Shown here: one piece after another, positions 34,313 to 42,516 of the stretch
How the letters are laid out: each line of letters begins with the position of its first letter
Numbering within the stretch: the stretch's first letter is position 1
From: JBBWZH01 sp035544115
GTDB lineage: Bacteria; Actinomycetota; Actinomycetes; Mycobacteriales; CADCTP01
Reading direction: 5' to 3'
Assembly (NCBI GenBank): GCA_963714145.1
Contig: OY970235.1
Location: 4,092,001 to 4,156,000, forward strand
Length of the DNA: 64,000 nucleotides
Notes under the pieces: model-generated
Seen by the model: the letters and a program-made list of their open reading frames with translations, nothing else
The model's database searches: none
Told to the model about the DNA's origin: nothing
Program-made: the position numbers and the translations under genes

Positions 34313-35377
34313 CTACGGCGCCAGCCGGGCGAGCACCGCGTCCGCCTCGGCCATGATCCGGGCGATGAGTTCGGCGCAGGACGGCAGGTCGTCGATGACG
34401 CCGGCCACCTGGCCGCTGGCCAGCGTGCCCAGGTCGATGCGTCCGTCCACCATGGACGAACGCAGCATCATCGGGGTGTTCGCGGCCATGACCACCTGCG
34501 CCCAGGACAGCTCACGGCTCTTCCGCATCGCCAGCCCCTCCCGGACGATGTCCCGCCACGGCGTGCCGGACCTGGCCTTGAACGCGGCGGCCTGCCGCAC
34601 CGAGCGGGCCAGCCGGGACGGCGCGCGGCCGCGGACCAACCGCTCGACCAGGTCGGTGCGCAGCACCCGCTGCGGCACGCCGTCCAGTGCTGACGTGACG
34701 ACCGTGTCGGTCACGCCGCGGGTCAGGTACTCGCGCTTCACCGGCTCCGGGACCGGGCTGTCGCTGGTCAGCAGGAACCGGGTGCCCATGGCGACGCCGG
34801 CCGCGCCGTACGCCAGCGCGGCGACCAGACCGCGCCCGTCGAAGAACCCACCCGCGCCGATCACCGGGATGTCCACCGCGTCGACCACCTGCGGTAGCAG
34901 GATCGAGGTAGGGACGCTGCCGGTGTGCCCGCCGCCCTCGCCGCCCTGCACGATCACCGCGTCCACGCCCCACCCGGCAACCTTCTCCGCATGCCGGCGG
35001 GCGCCGACCGACGGGACGACCACCAGGCCGGCGTCCTTCAGCTCGCGGACGATCCGCTCGTTCGGGGCCAGCGCGAACGAAGCCACCCGCACGCCGTGCT
35101 TGACCAGCAATCGGGCCCGGTCGGGGAGATCCGGGGCGTCGCCGCGCAGGTTCACCCCGAACGGGGCCGCGGTCAGCTCCCTGGTACGCGCGATCGCCAG
35201 GTCGGTCTCGGCCGCCGTGAGCGTGCCGCTGGCCAGGATGCCCAACCCACCGGCGTTCGCGGTGGCGGCGGTGAGGTCCGGAGTGGACACCCAGCCCATC
35301 CCGGTCTGCACGATCGGATAACGCACCCCGAACAGGTCGCAGATCGCCGTCCGTAGGGCCTGGTGCGGCTCAGCCAT
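34313..35377 (-). CDS. ipdC: FMN-dependent ring dehydrogenase IpdC (nitronate monooxygenase family)
   Basis: The 354-residue protein has the NMO/NPD-type TIM-barrel marks YPIVQTGMGWVSTPDLTAAT, AGGLGILASG, VIVQGGEGGGHTG, VIGAGGFFDGRGLVAALAYG and GTRFLLTSDSPV, and sits directly after ipdA and ipdB. IpdC introduces a double bond into the HIC-CoA ring to form HIEC-CoA, the EchA20 substrate. ATG 35377 overlaps the ipdB end by 8 bp. The long C-terminal region (about 230-354) is as in family members. Confidence 0.9.
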   Translation of the reverse strand: MAEPHQALRTAICDLFGVRYPIVQTGMGWVSTPDLTAATANAGGLGILASGTLTAAETDLAIARTRELTAAPFGVNLRGDAPDLPDRARLLVKHGVRVASFALAPNERIVRELKDAGLVVVPSVGARRHAEKVAGWGVDAVIVQGGEGGGHTGSVPTSILLPQVVDAVDIPVIGAGGFFDGRGLVAALAYGAAGVAMGTRFLLTSDSPVPEPVKREYLTRGVTDTVVTSALDGVPQRVLRTDLVERLVRGRAPSRLARSVRQAAAFKARSGTPWRDIVREGLAMRKSRELSWAQVVMAANTPMMLRSSMVDGRIDLGTLASGQVAGVIDDLPSCAELIARIMAEADAVLARLAP

Positions 35378-36161
35378 GCTCGTGCTGCACCTCCCGGTAA
35401 CGGGCGCCGTGCGGGTCGATGACCGTCCTGATGAGACGCAGCTCCGCCGCGGTCGGCATCCGAGTCTGCGGCACGTCAGCGCCGATCGCGAGTTGGAAGC
35501 CGGTGTTGGCGACCACCTCGTCGACGGTGACACCCGGGTGCACGGACGCCAGCCGCATCGCGTGATCGGGGGTGTCGAAGTCGAGCACCGCGAGGTTGGT
35601 GACGACCCGGCGCAGCTGGAGGAACCGGCTCGCCGCCGGCCCGGCCTTCGCCGCCTCGTCGTAGCCCACCCCGGACACCATGTCCACACGCGACACGAAC
35701 GACCGGGTGCGGTGCTTGGGCAGCCAGTAGCTGGTGGGGTGGTTGACGGTGTTGCCGGGCGCGCCGCGCACACCGACCAGCTGCCGGGTGGGGCGGGCGA
35801 AGTCGCCGATCACGGAGATGTTGGCGTTGCCGAACCGGTCGATCTGGCTGGGTCCCATCATCACGTGCCGCCGGCCGCCCCAGGCCAGGTCGAACACGGC
35901 GCGGTAGGGCACCCAGCCCTCGACCGGCCCGGGTGCCGGTTCGCCGACCGGCCAGGTGCCGGCGACGTACAGCGCCTCGCCGTCGGAGAGGACCAGGTCC
36001 GGCTCGAAGGTGGCGCGGGCCAACCGGGCGCCGATGGTGGGAATGGTGCCCATCGGGCTCGCCACGATCTCGCCGTCGCCACGCCACGCCTCGGCGCAGG
36101 CGACCACACACACCTCGGCCCGGGTCGGGTCGCTCATCGTGTCCGCCCGGCCCTCGCTCAT
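35370..36161 (-). CDS. ipdB: Ring C hydrolase beta subunit IpdB
   Basis: The product has 263 residues of the CoA-transferase fold, with ASPMGTIPTIGARLARATFE, LSDGEALYVAGTWPVGE, GPSQIDRFGNANISVIGDFA, GAPGNTVNHPTSYWLPKH and FVSRVDMVSGVGY, as in IpdB. With IpdA it forms the alpha2-beta2 hydrolase that opens ring C of COCHEA-CoA. ATG 36161 overlaps the ipdA TGA (ATGA). An internal ATG eight codons later is an alternative start. Confidence 0.93.
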   Translation of the reverse strand: MSEGRADTMSDPTRAEVCVVACAEAWRGDGEIVASPMGTIPTIGARLARATFEPDLVLSDGEALYVAGTWPVGEPAPGPVEGWVPYRAVFDLAWGGRRHVMMGPSQIDRFGNANISVIGDFARPTRQLVGVRGAPGNTVNHPTSYWLPKHRTRSFVSRVDMVSGVGYDEAAKAGPAASRFLQLRRVVTNLAVLDFDTPDHAMRLASVHPGVTVDEVVANTGFQLAIGADVPQTRMPTAAELRLIRTVIDPHGARYREVQHEHG

Positions 36162-37027
36162 ACCGCCGCCGCCCGCTCGGGCCGGGACGCGACCGCCTGC
36201 TGGTAGTCGGCCTCAGTCCCGTCCAGGTAGGTGGCCACGAACTCGCGCCAGGCGCCGGCGTCCTTCGCCGCGTGCACGTACGCCCGCTGGAACTCCTCGT
36301 CCCGGTCGTAGTCGGGGACGCAGGAGGTGAAGTGCGCGCCGTTGGGGGCGGCCACCACGCCGTCGACCATCCAGCGGTGGATGCGCAGTGACCCGATGCC
36401 GCCGACCGCGGCCAGGTCGGCGGTCGGCACGATGCGTTCGCAGGAGGCGTACACCCGCGCGGCGGCGGTGGCGAACAGGTCGTCGAAGTACAGGTCCGGG
36501 CCGAGGAACTGGGCGTTGCCCGTGACGTCGGCCCGGTTGAGGTGGATGAGCGCGGCATCCAGCGGCAGCGCCGGGACGGCCAACAGTTCCTCGCCGTCGT
36601 CGTAGGGCGAGAGCACGGTGCGCAGGCCCGGGTTGACCCGCATCACGTCCGAGCCGAGGCCGGCGCGGGTCGGCAGGAACGGCAGCCGCAGCGACGCGGC
36701 GTACAGCGCCCACTGCAGCATGCCCTCGTCGTACTCGGTGACCTCGATGGAGCCGGACTGCCGCGCGGCCTGGAAGTGCGGCTCCAGCGGGATGGAGTCC
36801 AGCGACACGAACCCGTACACCAGCCGCTTCACCTTGCCGGCGGCGCAGAGCAGGCCGACATCGGGGCCGCCGTAGCTGACCACGGTCAGGTCGCGCAGCT
36901 CGGAGCGCAGGATCGCGCGCACCAGCGACATGGGCTTGCGCCGCGACCCCCAGCCGCCGATCCCGACGGTCATGCCCGAGCGCAGTTGCGCCACCACGGC
37001 GTCCTCGGTCATCCGCTTGTCCGCCAC
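36158..37027 (-). CDS. ipdA: Ring C hydrolase alpha subunit IpdA
   Basis: The product has 289 residues. GTG 37027 gives VADKRMTEDAVVAQLRSGMT. Conserved stretches are GIGGWGSRRKPMSLVRAILR, VVSYGGPDVGLLCAAGKVKR, YGFVSLDSIPLEPHF and TEYDEGMLQWAL. E101 in YDEGM lies where the catalytic glutamate described for IpdA (Glu105 region) is expected, an assignment by position only. It is the first gene of ipdA-ipdB-ipdC-isomerase behind KstR2 box 5. It hydrolyses COCHEA-CoA ring C together with IpdB. Confidence 0.93.
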   Translation of the reverse strand: MADKRMTEDAVVAQLRSGMTVGIGGWGSRRKPMSLVRAILRSELRDLTVVSYGGPDVGLLCAAGKVKRLVYGFVSLDSIPLEPHFQAARQSGSIEVTEYDEGMLQWALYAASLRLPFLPTRAGLGSDVMRVNPGLRTVLSPYDDGEELLAVPALPLDAALIHLNRADVTGNAQFLGPDLYFDDLFATAAARVYASCERIVPTADLAAVGGIGSLRIHRWMVDGVVAAPNGAHFTSCVPDYDRDEEFQRAYVHAAKDAGAWREFVATYLDGTEADYQQAVASRPERAAAV

Positions 37028-37075
37028 GTGTGCTCCGCTGTCTCTCGGTCGCCACCTGCCCGACAGTTGTACCGT

Positions 37076-37089
37076 AGCAAGCGCTTGGT
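37076..37089. promoter_or_regulatory. KstR2 operator (box 5), ipd operon
   Basis: AGCAAGCGCTTGGT, identical to box 1, lies 49 bp upstream of the ipdA GTG and 16 bp from the 3' end of the preceding SDR gene. It gives the ipdABC operon its own regulated promoter. Confidence 0.88.
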
Positions 37090-37104
37090 AGACAATGTTG
37101 AGCG

Positions 37105-38082
37105 TCACTTCAGCGGCCGGGGAAGGTTGGTGAAGCGTGCCTCGTCGCGGCGGAACCAGCCCGGTGCGGCGAGCGTGCCACCGTCCACCCGCAGCGTCTC
37201 CCCGGTCAGGAACGCGGACTGGTCGGAGACGAGGAACACCGCGACGTCGCCGTGGTCCCGCGGGTGGCCGAAGCGGCCGACCGGCACCCACTTGCCGACG
37301 TGGTCGGCGTACCGCGCGTCGGTGCCCGCCCACATCGGCGTCTGCGGCGTGTCGGTGAGGTCAGGGGCGATGGCGTTGACCCGGACGCCGTACTGGCCCA
37401 CCTCGACCGCCAGGCTCGCGGTGAACGCGATGACCGCCGCCTTCATCGCGCCGTACACCGCGTTGCCCGGGATGCCGCGCATCCCCTCGACCGACGACAC
37501 GTTGAGGATGGCGCCCCGGCGCCGCCGCACCATGCCGGGCAGCAGGGCGTGGGTGAGGCGCAGGACGTGCCCCAGGTTCAGCTCGTACATGCGCGCCCAA
37601 CCGTCCTCGGTGCTGTCCAGGAACGGTCCGGCCGGGCGGTAGTCGCCGACGTTGTTGACCAGGATGTCCGCACCGCCCAGGTCCGCGGCCGCGGCGAGCA
37701 CCACCGCCGGCGCCCCGGCGGCCGTCACGTCGACCGGGACCACGCACGGCGGCGGCGAACCGGCCTGGCGGATGCCCGCGGCGGTGGCCCGGGCCGCCGG
37801 CTCCTGTACGTCGACCAGCACCACCCGCGCTCCGTGGTAGGCGAGCGCTCGGGCGATGCCGGCGCCGATGCCCAGCGCCGCGCCGGTCACCACCGCGACC
37901 CGGCCGGCCAACAGCCCGCCGTCCGCACCACGCGGCAGCCGGCTGGGCAGCACCGGCTCCTCGGGCGGCCGCATCGCGACAGTCGGCCCGCTGCCGCCGC
38001 TGCCACCCGCCGGCCCGTCCACCGGCGGCCCGTCCACCGCCAGCCCGTCCACCGGCGGCCGATCTGCTGGCACGTCAGTCAT
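37105..38082 (-). CDS. Short-chain dehydrogenase/reductase with repeat leader
   Basis: The product has 325 residues. Residues 1-36 are a low-complexity leader of PPVDG/LAVDG/PPVDGPAGG units. The SDR core begins at LLAGRVAVVTGAALGIGAGI and has NNVGDYRPAG (N-N-V-G in place of NNAG), NVSSVEG and the catalytic YGAMK. It is the last gene of the CUT2 transporter operon (45520 to 37105) and its start overlaps the LLM gene stop (ATGA). Likely acts on a keto/hydroxy group of the imported compound or its CoA ester. Confidence 0.8.
   Translation of the reverse strand: MTDVPADRPPVDGLAVDGPPVDGPAGGSGGSGPTVAMRPPEEPVLPSRLPRGADGGLLAGRVAVVTGAALGIGAGIARALAYHGARVVLVDVQEPAARATAAGIRQAGSPPPCVVPVDVTAAGAPAVVLAAAADLGGADILVNNVGDYRPAGPFLDSTEDGWARMYELNLGHVLRLTHALLPGMVRRRRGAILNVSSVEGMRGIPGNAVYGAMKAAVIAFTASLAVEVGQYGVRVNAIAPDLTDTPQTPMWAGTDARYADHVGKWVPVGRFGHPRDHGDVAVFLVSDQSAFLTGETLRVDGGTLAAPGWFRRDEARFTNLPRPLK
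37975..38075. repeat. Short VDGPP-type repeat at 5' end of SDR gene
   Basis: A block of GTCCACCGGCGGCC-like 15-24-bp units (CCGTCCACCGGCGGCCCGTCCACCGCCAGC type) encodes the VDG-rich leader. It falls exactly at the gene start, upstream of the Rossmann core. Confidence 0.65.
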
Positions 38083-38978
38083 CGCAACAGTCCCAGTCGC
38101 GCGGCACACCCGGCCAGCTGCTCGACCACGTCGTCCAATGTGGACGCGCCGCGGGACAGCGAGAGCAGCAGCGTCGAGGCACCCAGGTCGGCGGCCTCGG
38201 CCACCCGCCGCTCGTCCACCCGGCCCAGCGTCGAGCCCAGCACCAGGTCGACCGACGCGGGGTCGCGGCCGACCCGGCGCGCTTCGGCCCGCAGCGCCGC
38301 GAGCGCGGCGGCCAGCTCGGCGCCGGCGAGGCCGAGCGGCTGGAACCCGTCGCCGAGCCGGCCGGCCCGCCGCGCCGCGGCCAGGCTGTGCCCGCCGATG
38401 TACAGCGGCACGCCCTCCGGCCGGGTCGGCTTGGGCCAGCTGTGCGCGCGCTCGAACGCGTAGCGGCCGCCCGCGAAGCTCACCCCGCCCGGGGCGGTGC
38501 CCCGCCACAGCGCGCGCATCGCCCCGATCGCCTCGTCGGCGAGCCGGCCGCGCCGGTCGAAGTCACCGCCGCACGCCTCGACCTCCTCGCGCATCCAGCC
38601 GAGGCCGAGGCAGATCCGGACCCGGCCGGCGGCGAGACGATCCACAGTGGCCAGTCGCTTGGCCAGCACCACCGGATGGTGGTTGGGCAGCACCAGCACG
38701 CTGGTGGCCAACCGCAGCCGGCTGGTCCGACCGGCCAGGAACGCGAGCAGTTCCAGCGGGTCCGGCAGCGGGCAGTCGTCGGGCAGCGGCGAGCGACCGG
38801 TCGGCGAGTACGGGTAGGTGCTCGCCGTCTCGCTCACCACCACGGTGTGCTCGACCACCGAGATCTCGTCGAAGCCGAGCGACTCGACCTGCCGGGCGAA
38901 CTCGCCGATCCAGTCCGGATCGGCCGACCGGCCCAGCTCGGGTGGCACCAGGACGCCGAATTTCATTCGCGGTCCCAT
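38079..38978 (-). CDS. LLM-class F420-dependent oxidoreductase
   Basis: The 299-residue luciferase-like TIM barrel has MKFGVLVPPELG, GFDEISVVEHTVVV, RLRLATSVLVLPNHHPVVLA, LDRLAAGRVRICLGLGWMRE, GVPLYIGGHS and LGDGFQPLG. These mark the LLM F420-type subgroup. ATG 38966 (MKFGVL) is as likely a start as ATG 38978. It sits between an acyl-CoA synthetase and an SDR in a KstR2 box operon with an ABC transporter. F420-dependent hydride transfer on a steroid-derived ketone or enone is plausible but unproven. Confidence 0.83.
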   Translation of the reverse strand: MGPRMKFGVLVPPELGRSADPDWIGEFARQVESLGFDEISVVEHTVVVSETASTYPYSPTGRSPLPDDCPLPDPLELLAFLAGRTSRLRLATSVLVLPNHHPVVLAKRLATVDRLAAGRVRICLGLGWMREEVEACGGDFDRRGRLADEAIGAMRALWRGTAPGGVSFAGGRYAFERAHSWPKPTRPEGVPLYIGGHSLAAARRAGRLGDGFQPLGLAGAELAAALAALRAEARRVGRDPASVDLVLGSTLGRVDERRVAEAADLGASTLLLSLSRGASTLDDVVEQLAGCAARLGLLR

Positions 38979-39044
38979 CTACTCGACGGCGAGACAACCG
39001 GGTGTGCAGCCGGTCCGCGAGCTCGGAAGCCGGCGCCGCCGCGC

Positions 39045-40667
39045 TCACCCGCCGGACGCGGCGAGCAGGTCGGGCAGGCGGGCTCTCAGCTCGCTCTTGG
39101 CGACCTTGCCGCCGATCGACAGCGGCAGCTCGTCCAGCACGACCAGGTACTCCGGGAAGTACTCCTTGCCGACGCCGCGCCCGGCCAGGAAGGCGACCAG
39201 CTCGGGCAGGCTGAGCGAGCCGCCGCGCAGTGCCACCACCGCGCAGACCCGCTCGCCGAACACCTGGTCCGGCACCGCGACCGCGGCCACCAGATCGACC
39301 GCGGGGTGCGCGCCGACCTCGGCCTCGACAGCGGCCGCGCTGATGTTCTTGCCGCCGCGGATGATGATGTCGGACCTGCGGCCGGTGATGCGGACGTAGC
39401 CGGCGTCGTCGATGGTCACCAGGTCCGGCATCAGCAGGTAGCCGGCGGCGCTGAACAGCTCGGCGTTGGCGGCATCGTCGTGCCAGTAGCCGCCGCCGGC
39501 GCCGGGGCCGCGGCCACCGGGCTGACCCGGCCCTCCGGTCGCGGTGATGTCGTGGCCGTGCTCGTCGTAGATGCGGTAGTCCAGGCCGGGGACGACGCGG
39601 CCGACGGTGGTCAGCCGCCGCTCGTCGCTGTCGGCGAGCGAGGTGCCGGAGAACGGGCCGATCTCGTTGGAGCCGTAGAACTGCAGCACGGTCGAGCCGG
39701 TGCGCCGCTCCCACTCCCGCGCCTTGGCCGGCGGCAGCCGCTCCCCGCCGGTGTAGAGCACCCGCAGCGCCGAGAGGTCCACTTCGGACAGGACCGGGTC
39801 GGCGAGCATCAGCACGAGCTGGGTGGTGACGCAGGCCAGCACGCTGACCCGGTGCTCGGCGGCGGCCCGCAGGGTACCGGCCGGGTCGAAGCGCCCGGTC
39901 AGCACGCACGGCGCGCCCAGCAGCGCCGGGGCGAAGTGCCCGGTCCACAGGCCGAACCCGAACGGGCCGGGCACGACGCTCATCAGCACGTCGGCACCGG
40001 ACAGGCCGGACGCCTCGACGGCGAGGCGGACCAGGTATCCCCAGCGGCCCTGGATCTGCTGCACGCACTTGGGCAGGCCGGTGGTACCGGAGGTGGAGTT
40101 GAGCAGCCACAGCTCGTCCGGCCCCAGCTGCCGGCCGGCGAGGCCCGCACCGGGGCCGGCCCCGTCGGCCCCGGCTGCTGGCCAACCAGCGCCGAGGTCG
40201 TCGCTCAACGGGAGGGTCGGGACGGTCGGGCCACCGGCCGCCCGCACGGCAGCGGCCAACTCGGCCGGACCGCGGCCCCGCTGCCGGGGCGGGCAGAGCA
40301 GCAGCGCCGCCTGGGTGCGGCCCAACAGGTGGGCCAGCTCGCGGTCGCCGGCCCGCTCCGGGATACCGACGATGACGATGCCGGCGCGTTCGCACGCCGT
40401 GTACGCGAGGTGCAGCAGCGGCCCGTCCGGCAGGAAGACGGCCGCCCGGGCGCCGCGGGGCAGGCCGAGCCCGGCGAGGCGGACGGCCAACTCGTCCGCG
40501 CCGTGGTCGTAGCCCCGCCAGGTGAGTGTGCCGCGGTCACCGATGTACGCGACGGCGTCGGGGGTCTGCGCCGCGCGGCGGCGGATGGTCTCGCCCAGCG
40601 GCTCGTCCAGCCACCATCCCGCGGCCCGATATCGCTGGGCCTCCTCGGGCGTGACCCCGGCGATCAC
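39045..40667 (-). CDS. Acyl-CoA synthetase (ANL superfamily)
   Basis: The product has 540 residues, with P-loop LLNSTSGTTGLPKCVQQIQG (about 180-200), LQFYGSNEIGPFSGTS, the lid region ITGRRSDIIIRGGKNISAAA and the catalytic-lysine segment LSIGGKVAKSELR near the end. GTG 40667 overlaps the SMP-30 gene stop (GTGA). It is a second CoA ligase under KstR2 control beside FadD3, and the operon with an ABC importer suggests it activates the imported acid. A Gly/Pro-rich insertion (GGPGQPGGRGPGAGGG) sits in the lid. Confidence 0.87.
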   Translation of the reverse strand: MIAGVTPEEAQRYRAAGWWLDEPLGETIRRRAAQTPDAVAYIGDRGTLTWRGYDHGADELAVRLAGLGLPRGARAAVFLPDGPLLHLAYTACERAGIVIVGIPERAGDRELAHLLGRTQAALLLCPPRQRGRGPAELAAAVRAAGGPTVPTLPLSDDLGAGWPAAGADGAGPGAGLAGRQLGPDELWLLNSTSGTTGLPKCVQQIQGRWGYLVRLAVEASGLSGADVLMSVVPGPFGFGLWTGHFAPALLGAPCVLTGRFDPAGTLRAAAEHRVSVLACVTTQLVLMLADPVLSEVDLSALRVLYTGGERLPPAKAREWERRTGSTVLQFYGSNEIGPFSGTSLADSDERRLTTVGRVVPGLDYRIYDEHGHDITATGGPGQPGGRGPGAGGGYWHDDAANAELFSAAGYLLMPDLVTIDDAGYVRITGRRSDIIIRGGKNISAAAVEAEVGAHPAVDLVAAVAVPDQVFGERVCAVVALRGGSLSLPELVAFLAGRGVGKEYFPEYLVVLDELPLSIGGKVAKSELRARLPDLLAASGG

Positions 40668-41497
40668 CCGCCGTCCACCCGGGTCGCGAGGATCTGCCCG
40701 GCCCGGGCGGCCAGCGCCTCGTCCGGGCGCCAGGTGTCGGAGGTGCAGATGAACAGGGTCCGGCCGTCGCCGCCGCCGAGCATGCAGGCGTACGGCGGCT
40801 GCGGGACGTCGAGGCGTCGCTCGATCGCGCCGTCCGGGGTGACCCGGAGGATCTCGCCGGTGAACGGCGACGCCACCCAGAGGTGGTCGGCGGCGTCGGC
40901 GCAGATGCCGTCGGGCAGCGCGGCGCCGAGTTCGACCAGCACCCGCCGGCCGGACAGGCTGCCGTCGGCGGCCACGTCGAACGCCGTCAGCCGCGGCGGC
41001 AGCGCCCGGGTCTCGGCCACCACCAGCGTGCGGCCGCCGTCGATCAGTGCCATTCCGTTGGCGAGGTGCAGGCCGGGCGCGGCGACGCTGACCGTGCCGT
41101 CCGGCTGGACCAGGGCAAGGTTCGCCGGGGTGACCGGGTCCGGTGGGGCGGACGCGTCGCCGAAGTTGCCGACGTACGCCCGGCCGGCCGGGTCGACCAG
41201 CATGTCGTTGGTGTGCCAGCTCGCGACACCGGTCAGGTCGGCGTGTACCTGTACCCCGTCCGGGTCCAGGCGCAGCACCTGACGATCGTGCATCGACACG
41301 ACGAGCAGCCGCCCGTCCGGCAGGAACCCCAGCCCGGACGGGGATCCCGGCACCGCCAGCACGTGCTCCGGTGCCGCGCCGGGCACCAGCCGCAGCACCT
41401 CGCCGCCGTACATGTCCGAGAACCACAGCGCGCCGTCGTGCCAGCGCGGTCCTTCCGGGAACGCCAGCCCTCGCGCCAGCACCTCGAAGTCACTCAT
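40664..41497 (-). CDS. SMP-30/gluconolactonase-like beta-propeller hydrolase
   Basis: The product has 277 residues, with FPEGPRWHDGALWFSDMYGG, GSPSGLGFLPDGRLLVVSMH, ASWHTNDMLVDPAGRAYVGN, HLANGMALIDGGRTLVVAET and LPDGICADAADHLWVASPFT. The E in FPEGP, N in HTND/ANGM and D in LPDGICAD are the metal ligands expected for SMP-30 lactonases. It is translationally coupled with the CUT2 permease (ATGA) and the acyl-CoA synthetase. It could open a lactone derived from the imported substrate before CoA activation; this is inferred from context. Confidence 0.85.
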   Translation of the reverse strand: MSDFEVLARGLAFPEGPRWHDGALWFSDMYGGEVLRLVPGAAPEHVLAVPGSPSGLGFLPDGRLLVVSMHDRQVLRLDPDGVQVHADLTGVASWHTNDMLVDPAGRAYVGNFGDASAPPDPVTPANLALVQPDGTVSVAAPGLHLANGMALIDGGRTLVVAETRALPPRLTAFDVAADGSLSGRRVLVELGAALPDGICADAADHLWVASPFTGEILRVTPDGAIERRLDVPQPPYACMLGGGDGRTLFICTSDTWRPDEALAARAGQILATRVDGG

Positions 41498-42516
41498 GCA
41501 GCGTCCTTTCGCCGGCCCTGTATGACGGTCAGGCCGACCGCGACGATCAGCACCACGCCCTGGAACACCTGCGGTGCCCACTGCGGCGCCCCGGCGAGCA
41601 GCAGGCCGATGCTGCCGGTACCGAGCATGAGCACCGCGACCACGGTCCCCCACGGGTTGAACCGGCCGTGCCGGAACTGCGTCGCGCCGAGAAACGCCGC
41701 GGAGAACGCGGGGATCAGGTAGCTCGGCCCGTTGCTCGGGTCGGCCGACTCGATCCGGGCGGTGAGCGCCACCCCGGCCAGCGACGCGATCACGCCCGAA
41801 CTCAGCAGCGTGAGGGTACGGATGCGACCGACCCCCACCCCGACCAGCCTGGTGACGTCCGGGTTGTAGCCGGTGGCATGGGTGAACCGGCCGAACACGG
41901 TCTGCTCGAGCAGGAAGCCGATCACCACCATGAGAATCAGCAGGTACAGCACGGGTAGCTGGATGCCGTGGGTGTTCTCGATGGCGAAGCGGGCGAACGC
42001 CCCGCTGGTCCGCTCGGTGAGGATCTGGTCGCCGGACACGCCGAGCGTGACCGCCGCGATGATCGCGCCGGTGGCCAGCGTGCCGATGAACGAGTCGATC
42101 CGCATCGCCACCACGACCAGGCTGTTCAGCGCGCCGACCAGCAGGCCGGAGGCGAGGGCGAGCGCGATCACGGCGCCGGGCGGCAGGCTGGTGTGCCCGA
42201 GCAGCCAGCCGCAGAGCACGCCGGACAGCCCGATCGTGGCGCCGATCGAGAGGTCGAACACGCCGGCGGCGAGCGGCAGCACGACGCTCAGCGCGGCGAT
42301 ACCGGTGATCGCGTACTCGTTGAGCACCCGCTTCGCGGTGACGCTGGTCAGGAACAGGTCCGGCTTCCACGCCGCGAAGATGGCGATCAGCACCAGCCAC
42401 ACGTAGACCGCGGCGATGTTGCGCGGCGAGAGCATCGCCGCGAGCGCCCGCGGCCGCCGCTCGCCGCGCCGGCCACCCGCCGCGGCGGCGGCCTGCTCGG
42501 GTTCGGCCGTGATCAT
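41494..42516 (-). CDS. CUT2-type ABC transporter permease (RbsC-like)
   Basis: The product has 340 residues with about ten hydrophobic segments and the BPD_transp_2 marks PLAAGVFDLSIGATIGLSGV, GLLVGALNSLVVVAMRIDSF, IGTLATGAI and PAFSAAFLGATQFRHGRFNP. RbsC-like permeases carry sugars, but this one lies in a KstR2 operon with catabolic enzymes. ATG 42516 overlaps the ATPase stop (ATGA). It works with the ATPase (42513-44402) and receptor (44387-45520). Confidence 0.9.
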   Translation of the reverse strand: MITAEPEQAAAAAGGRRGERRPRALAAMLSPRNIAAVYVWLVLIAIFAAWKPDLFLTSVTAKRVLNEYAITGIAALSVVLPLAAGVFDLSIGATIGLSGVLCGWLLGHTSLPPGAVIALALASGLLVGALNSLVVVAMRIDSFIGTLATGAIIAAVTLGVSGDQILTERTSGAFARFAIENTHGIQLPVLYLLILMVVIGFLLEQTVFGRFTHATGYNPDVTRLVGVGVGRIRTLTLLSSGVIASLAGVALTARIESADPSNGPSYLIPAFSAAFLGATQFRHGRFNPWGTVVAVLMLGTGSIGLLLAGAPQWAPQVFQGVVLIVAVGLTVIQGRRKDAA